From: CAXFCD01 sp964001155
Lineage (GTDB): Bacteria > Fidelibacterota > Marinisomatia > Marinisomatales > UBA1611
Direction: 5' to 3'
DNA: 6,447 nucleotides
NCBI GenBank assembly: GCA_964001155.1
Contig: CAXFCD010000247.1
Location: forward strand, 1 to 6,447
A program made the translations under genes and the position numbers. Shown here one piece after another: positions 6,266-6,447 of this stretch (positions are counted from its first letter, which is position 1; each line of letters opens with the position of its first letter). The notes beneath the pieces were generated by a model. That model worked only from the letters and a program-made list of their open reading frames with translations, searched no databases and had not been told where the DNA came from.

Positions 6266-6447
6266 ATGGCACATAAGAAAGGACAAGGAAGTTCTAGAAA
6301 TGGTCGCGATTCCAATCCGAGTTATCTTGGACTGAAAGTTGCGGATGGGCAATCCATCTTGGCTGGAACAATTATCTTAAAACAACGGGGAACCAAAATT
6401 CACCCCGGTATGAATGTTCGTCGCGCCAATGATGATTCCCTTTTTGC
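6266..6447 (+). CDS. rpmA: 50S ribosomal protein bL27 (3' end cut by window)
   Basis: Sixty complete codons are visible, beginning MAHKKGQGSSRNGRDSN and continuing with LGLKVADGQSILAGTIILKQ, then RGTKIHPGMNVRRANDDSLFA. These are diagnostic bL27 motifs. The family is usually about 85 residues, so roughly 25 are missing beyond the window. The N-terminal tail of bL27 reaches toward the peptidyl-transferase centre. Here it begins directly with AHKKG, without the cleavable N-terminal extension seen in many Firmicutes, so no processing protease is implied. It lies 3 nt after rplU, the usual gene order. Confidence 0.98.
   Translation, partial: MAHKKGQGSSRNGRDSNPSYLGLKVADGQSILAGTIILKQRGTKIHPGMNVRRANDDSLF

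Noticed and set aside
1..6447. A CRISPR array, transposon, toxin-antitoxin or phage-defence system
   Set aside because: No regular spaced repeats, transposase, terminal inverted repeats or defence-gene motifs are visible. Every sizeable gene belongs to a known non-defence family.

Overview
The window is 6.4 kb of moderately AT-rich bacterial chromosome holding two divergent gene blocks around an intergenic region of about 300 bp (4000-4298). Shine-Dalgarno sites are clear before several genes. There is a lipoprotein sulfatase of the kind abundant in marine polysaccharide degraders, a FecR-domain secreted protein, and an RNase G gene next to rplU and rpmA. Together these point to a Gram-negative bacterium of the wider Fibrobacteres-Chlorobi-Bacteroidetes sphere. 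Candidatus Marinimicrobia (SAR406) is my best guess, from gestalt only and not from a phylogenetic marker search.

Leftward block (minus strand, from 3999 down to the window edge): a secreted FecR-domain protein, a peptidase E-like S51 hydrolase, a TPMT/halide-type methyltransferase, a small EVE-domain protein and an S1-type sulfatase lipoprotein that runs off the left end. The junctions are 2 nt, a 4-nt ATGA overlap, 36 nt with its own Shine-Dalgarno site, and a 3-nt overlap inside ATGA. This is almost certainly one operon with translational coupling. The mix is odd: an extracytoplasmic sensor-like or adhesin-like domain, a dipeptide hydrolase, a small-molecule methyltransferase, a putative modified-base reader and a secreted sulfatase share no obvious pathway.

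Rightward block (plus strand, 4299 to the right edge): RNase G (rng), ribosomal protein bL21 (rplU) and ribosomal protein bL27 (rpmA, cut by the window end). This is a familiar housekeeping arrangement. A terminator-like hairpin straddles the rng stop codon and ends one base before the rplU Shine-Dalgarno site, so it could attenuate or uncouple the ribosomal genes. The rng leader holds a 9-bp inverted repeat that competes with a short local hairpin.

I see no tRNA, rRNA, CRISPR array, insertion sequence, prophage or recognisable defence system. The observations most worth checking are the rng leader structure, the rng-rplU hairpin, the composition of the leftward operon, and a recurrent 10-mer (AAACAGGCGT, four copies in 1.65 kb, all in the same orientation).
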